This document shows, piece after piece, positions 4,513 through 5,661 of a DNA stretch of 5,661 nt (within the stretch, counting starts at the first letter, position 1; every line of letters starts with the position of its first letter). This DNA comes from Chloroflexota bacterium (lineage in GTDB: Bacteria; Chloroflexota; Limnocylindria; Limnocylindrales; CSP1-4): NCBI GenBank assembly GCA_027457005.1, contig DAIDTV010000056.1, positions 1-5,661 on the forward strand, read 5' to 3'. The notes under the pieces were generated by a model. That model was not told where the DNA came from. It did not search any database and worked only from the letters and a program-made list of their open reading frames with translations. The translations under genes and the position numbers were made by a program.

Positions 4513-5661
4513 GGCCCGATGCCCTCCTGTCCGTGCATGCCCACCGGGAACTGAGCCGGGATCGCGCCGGATGGCGGGGGAGCGGCCGGGGCGGTCGGCA
4601 GGCTGGCCGCCAGCAGCTCGGCGATGTCGATCGTCTGCACGTCCTCGCGGCCCGTGCCCGCGCCTGCCGCGTCGGCGATCCCGTCGCGCATCATCACCAG
4701 GCAGAACGGGCAGGCGGTGGCAACCGCGTCCGCGCCCGTCTCGAGCGCCTGCCGCGTCCGTTCCGCGTTGATCCGGATCCCGCGGCGCTCCTCCATCCAC
4801 ATCCGGCCGCCACCCGCGCCACAGCAGAAGCTCTGGCGCCCGTGACGCTCCATCTCGCGCAGTTCGAGGCCGGGCACCGCCGCGAGGACCGCCCGCGGTT
4901 CCTCCACCACCCCGTTGTACCGCGTGAGATAGCAGGAGTCGTGGTAGGTGACGGCGCGAAGCCCGCCGGGCACCAGGTCGCCCGCGTGGCCGCCTGTCAC
5001 GCCCTCATCGCCCGGTTCGGCCGGCGGCGGGGACGCCGCCCTGCCGGCCCCGGACCCGCCTGCGCCGCCGCCGGTCGGCGCCGCGCCGGCCGCGGTCCCG
5101 GTTGTACCGGTCCCGGTCCGGAGCCGCCCCTCGGCCACCAGGCGCGCCAGGTAGGCGCTGTGATGCACCACCTCGTACCGGCCGCCGAACTGCGGGTACT
5201 CGTTGGCCAGCGTGTTGAAGCAATGGGGGCAGGTGGTGAGGACCAGGGGCGGGTGGTAGCGATCGAGCGTCTCGACGTTCGCCTGTGCGAGCGTCTGGTA
5301 GAGATACTCGTTGCCCATGCGGCGGGCCGGGTCGCCGGAGCAGCTCTCCTCCTGGCCGAGCACCGCGAACCGGACGCCCGCGGCATGCAGACAGGTGACC
5401 AGCGCGCGAGCCACCCGGCGGTTCCGGTCGTCGAACGCGGCCGCGCATCCGACCCAGTACAGCACGTCGAACCCCGGGGAGGTGCCGTCGTGCACGCCGC
5501 CGGCGCTCTGCCGGGCGGCAAGGTCGGCCGCCACGGGGACCTCGAACGGCAATCCCTTCGCCCAGTCGAGCCTGGCGCTGCGAGGCTGGCCCCACGGGTT
5601 GCCGTGACGCTCCATGTTGGTGAACGCGACCGTGATCTCCTGCGGGAACCGGCTCTCCTCG
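4509..5661 (-). CDS. EtfD-like (Fe-S)-binding oxidoreductase, C-terminal part (5' end outside window)
   Basis: The reading frame is open to the window edge (last complete codon at 5658-5660), so the N-terminus is missing. About 383 residues remain, ending in TGA at 4509-4511. Counting from an internal Met at 5615, there are two CCG-type cysteine clusters: C57, C92, C129-x2-C132 (the central pair reduced to Cys-Ser-Gly), and a canonical C228, C264-C265-Gly, C302-x2-C305. The segment E-R-H-G-N-P-W-G just before the first cluster is typical of large membrane iron-sulfur oxidoreductases related to HdrD/GlpC. Family members usually carry an N-terminal membrane/heme domain and a ferredoxin domain, which would lie off the window. 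With acyl-CoA dehydrogenase, EtfB and EtfA downstream, the best inference is an EtfD-like protein (compare mycobacterial Rv0338c) passing electrons from reduced ETF to menaquinone. A Gly/Ala/Thr/Pro-rich insert separates the two clusters, and the tail after residue 340 is Pro/Ala-rich. The family assignment is firm; the EtfD role is contextual. Confidence 0.9.
   Translation of the reverse strand, partial: EESRFPQEITVAFTNMERHGNPWGQPRSARLDWAKGLPFEVPVAADLAARQSAGGVHDGTSPGFDVLYWVGCAAAFDDRNRRVARALVTCLHAAGVRFAVLGQEESCSGDPARRMGNEYLYQTLAQANVETLDRYHPPLVLTTCPHCFNTLANEYPQFGGRYEVVHHSAYLARLVAEGRLRTGTGTTGTAAGAAPTGGGAGGSGAGRAASPPPAEPGDEGVTGGHAGDLVPGGLRAVTYHDSCYLTRYNGVVEEPRAVLAAVPGLELREMERHGRQSFCCGAGGGRMWMEERRGIRINAERTRQALETGADAVATACPFCLVMMRDGIADAAGAGTGREDVQTIDIAELLAASLPTAPAAPPPSGAIPAQFPVGMHGQEGIGP
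4522..4528 (-). promoter_or_regulatory. Shine-Dalgarno site of the acyl-CoA dehydrogenase
   Basis: On the minus strand AGGAGGG lies about nine bases upstream of the ATG at 4510-4512, inside the 3' end of the EtfD-like gene. It supports this ATG over the much longer upstream extension of the same frame. Confidence 0.7.
4962..5117 (-). repeat. Low-complexity linker-coding insert between the two CCG domains
   Basis: This in-frame stretch encodes about 52 residues made almost only of Gly, Ala, Thr, Pro, Ser and a few acidic residues. It lies between the end of the first CCG domain (H-H-S-A-Y-L-A-R-L-V) and the start of the second (V-T-Y-H-D-S-C). From general knowledge, related proteins bridge this point with a much shorter linker. 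Near its 5' end the DNA holds a perfect 10-bp direct repeat, cggtcccggt, at 5093-5102 and 5108-5117, in phase with the codons (15-base period). This suggests growth by replication slippage. The reading frame stays intact, so it is probably a flexible linker and not damage. Confidence 0.6.

Noticed and set aside
4513..4800. Upstream extension of the acyl-CoA dehydrogenase frame
   Set aside because: It lies inside the EtfD-like gene, resembles no dehydrogenase N-terminus, and the ATG at 4512 has a Shine-Dalgarno site and gives the normal length.
1..5661. tRNA, rRNA, CRISPR array, insertion sequence or riboswitch
   Set aside because: I saw no repeat-spacer pattern, transposase, cloverleaf or recognisable riboswitch core; nearly all the window is coding.

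Overview
The window is very GC-rich, and every gene I can support lies on the minus strand, so the biological reading order runs from high to low coordinates. The third-position GC bias, the frequent GTG starts, a mycobacterial-type EtfD-like iron-sulfur protein beside an acyl-CoA dehydrogenase and EtfBA, and an actinobacterial-looking dCTP deaminase suggest a high-GC Actinomycetota or Chloroflexota lineage. This is an inference from protein style, as there is no rRNA or other phylogenetic marker. Both window ends cut through genes, so this may be a short (perhaps metagenomic) contig, which I cannot confirm.

Right and centre (5661 to about 977) look like one operon for electron transfer from fatty-acid oxidation. 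It starts with the 3' two-thirds or so of an EtfD-like iron-sulfur oxidoreductase with two CCG cysteine clusters (4509-5661). A complete acyl-CoA dehydrogenase follows, overlapping it by ATGA (3364-4512). After a 70-base gap come EtfB (2514-3293) and EtfA (1540-2514), joined by a TGATG overlap. Fourteen bases further is a small protein of unknown function with one membrane segment and a helical tail (977-1525). The expected flow is acyl-CoA to acyl-CoA dehydrogenase FAD, to EtfAB, to the EtfD-like membrane protein, to menaquinone. A GC-rich hairpin (941-974) directly after the last stop probably ends or attenuates this transcript.

Left (about 930 to 1) is a nucleotide-metabolism pair. It holds the NrdR repressor of ribonucleotide reductase genes (398-883), preceded by a 7-bp inverted repeat (904-925), and two bases later the start of dCTP deaminase (3-395). 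The deaminase gene is the most interesting object. After 102 residues of normal Dcd, at the lysine just before the catalytic serine, the protein changes into the first 28 residues of an intein (Hint block A with the D-T-P motif and G-W/M-G-D-L/G-D segments). It then meets an in-frame TAG two bases from the window edge. The intein insertion is well supported. Whether the TAG marks a split intein, a dead gene or an error at a contig end cannot be decided here.

There is no gene-free stretch over 300 bases. I found no tRNA, rRNA, CRISPR array or insertion sequence.
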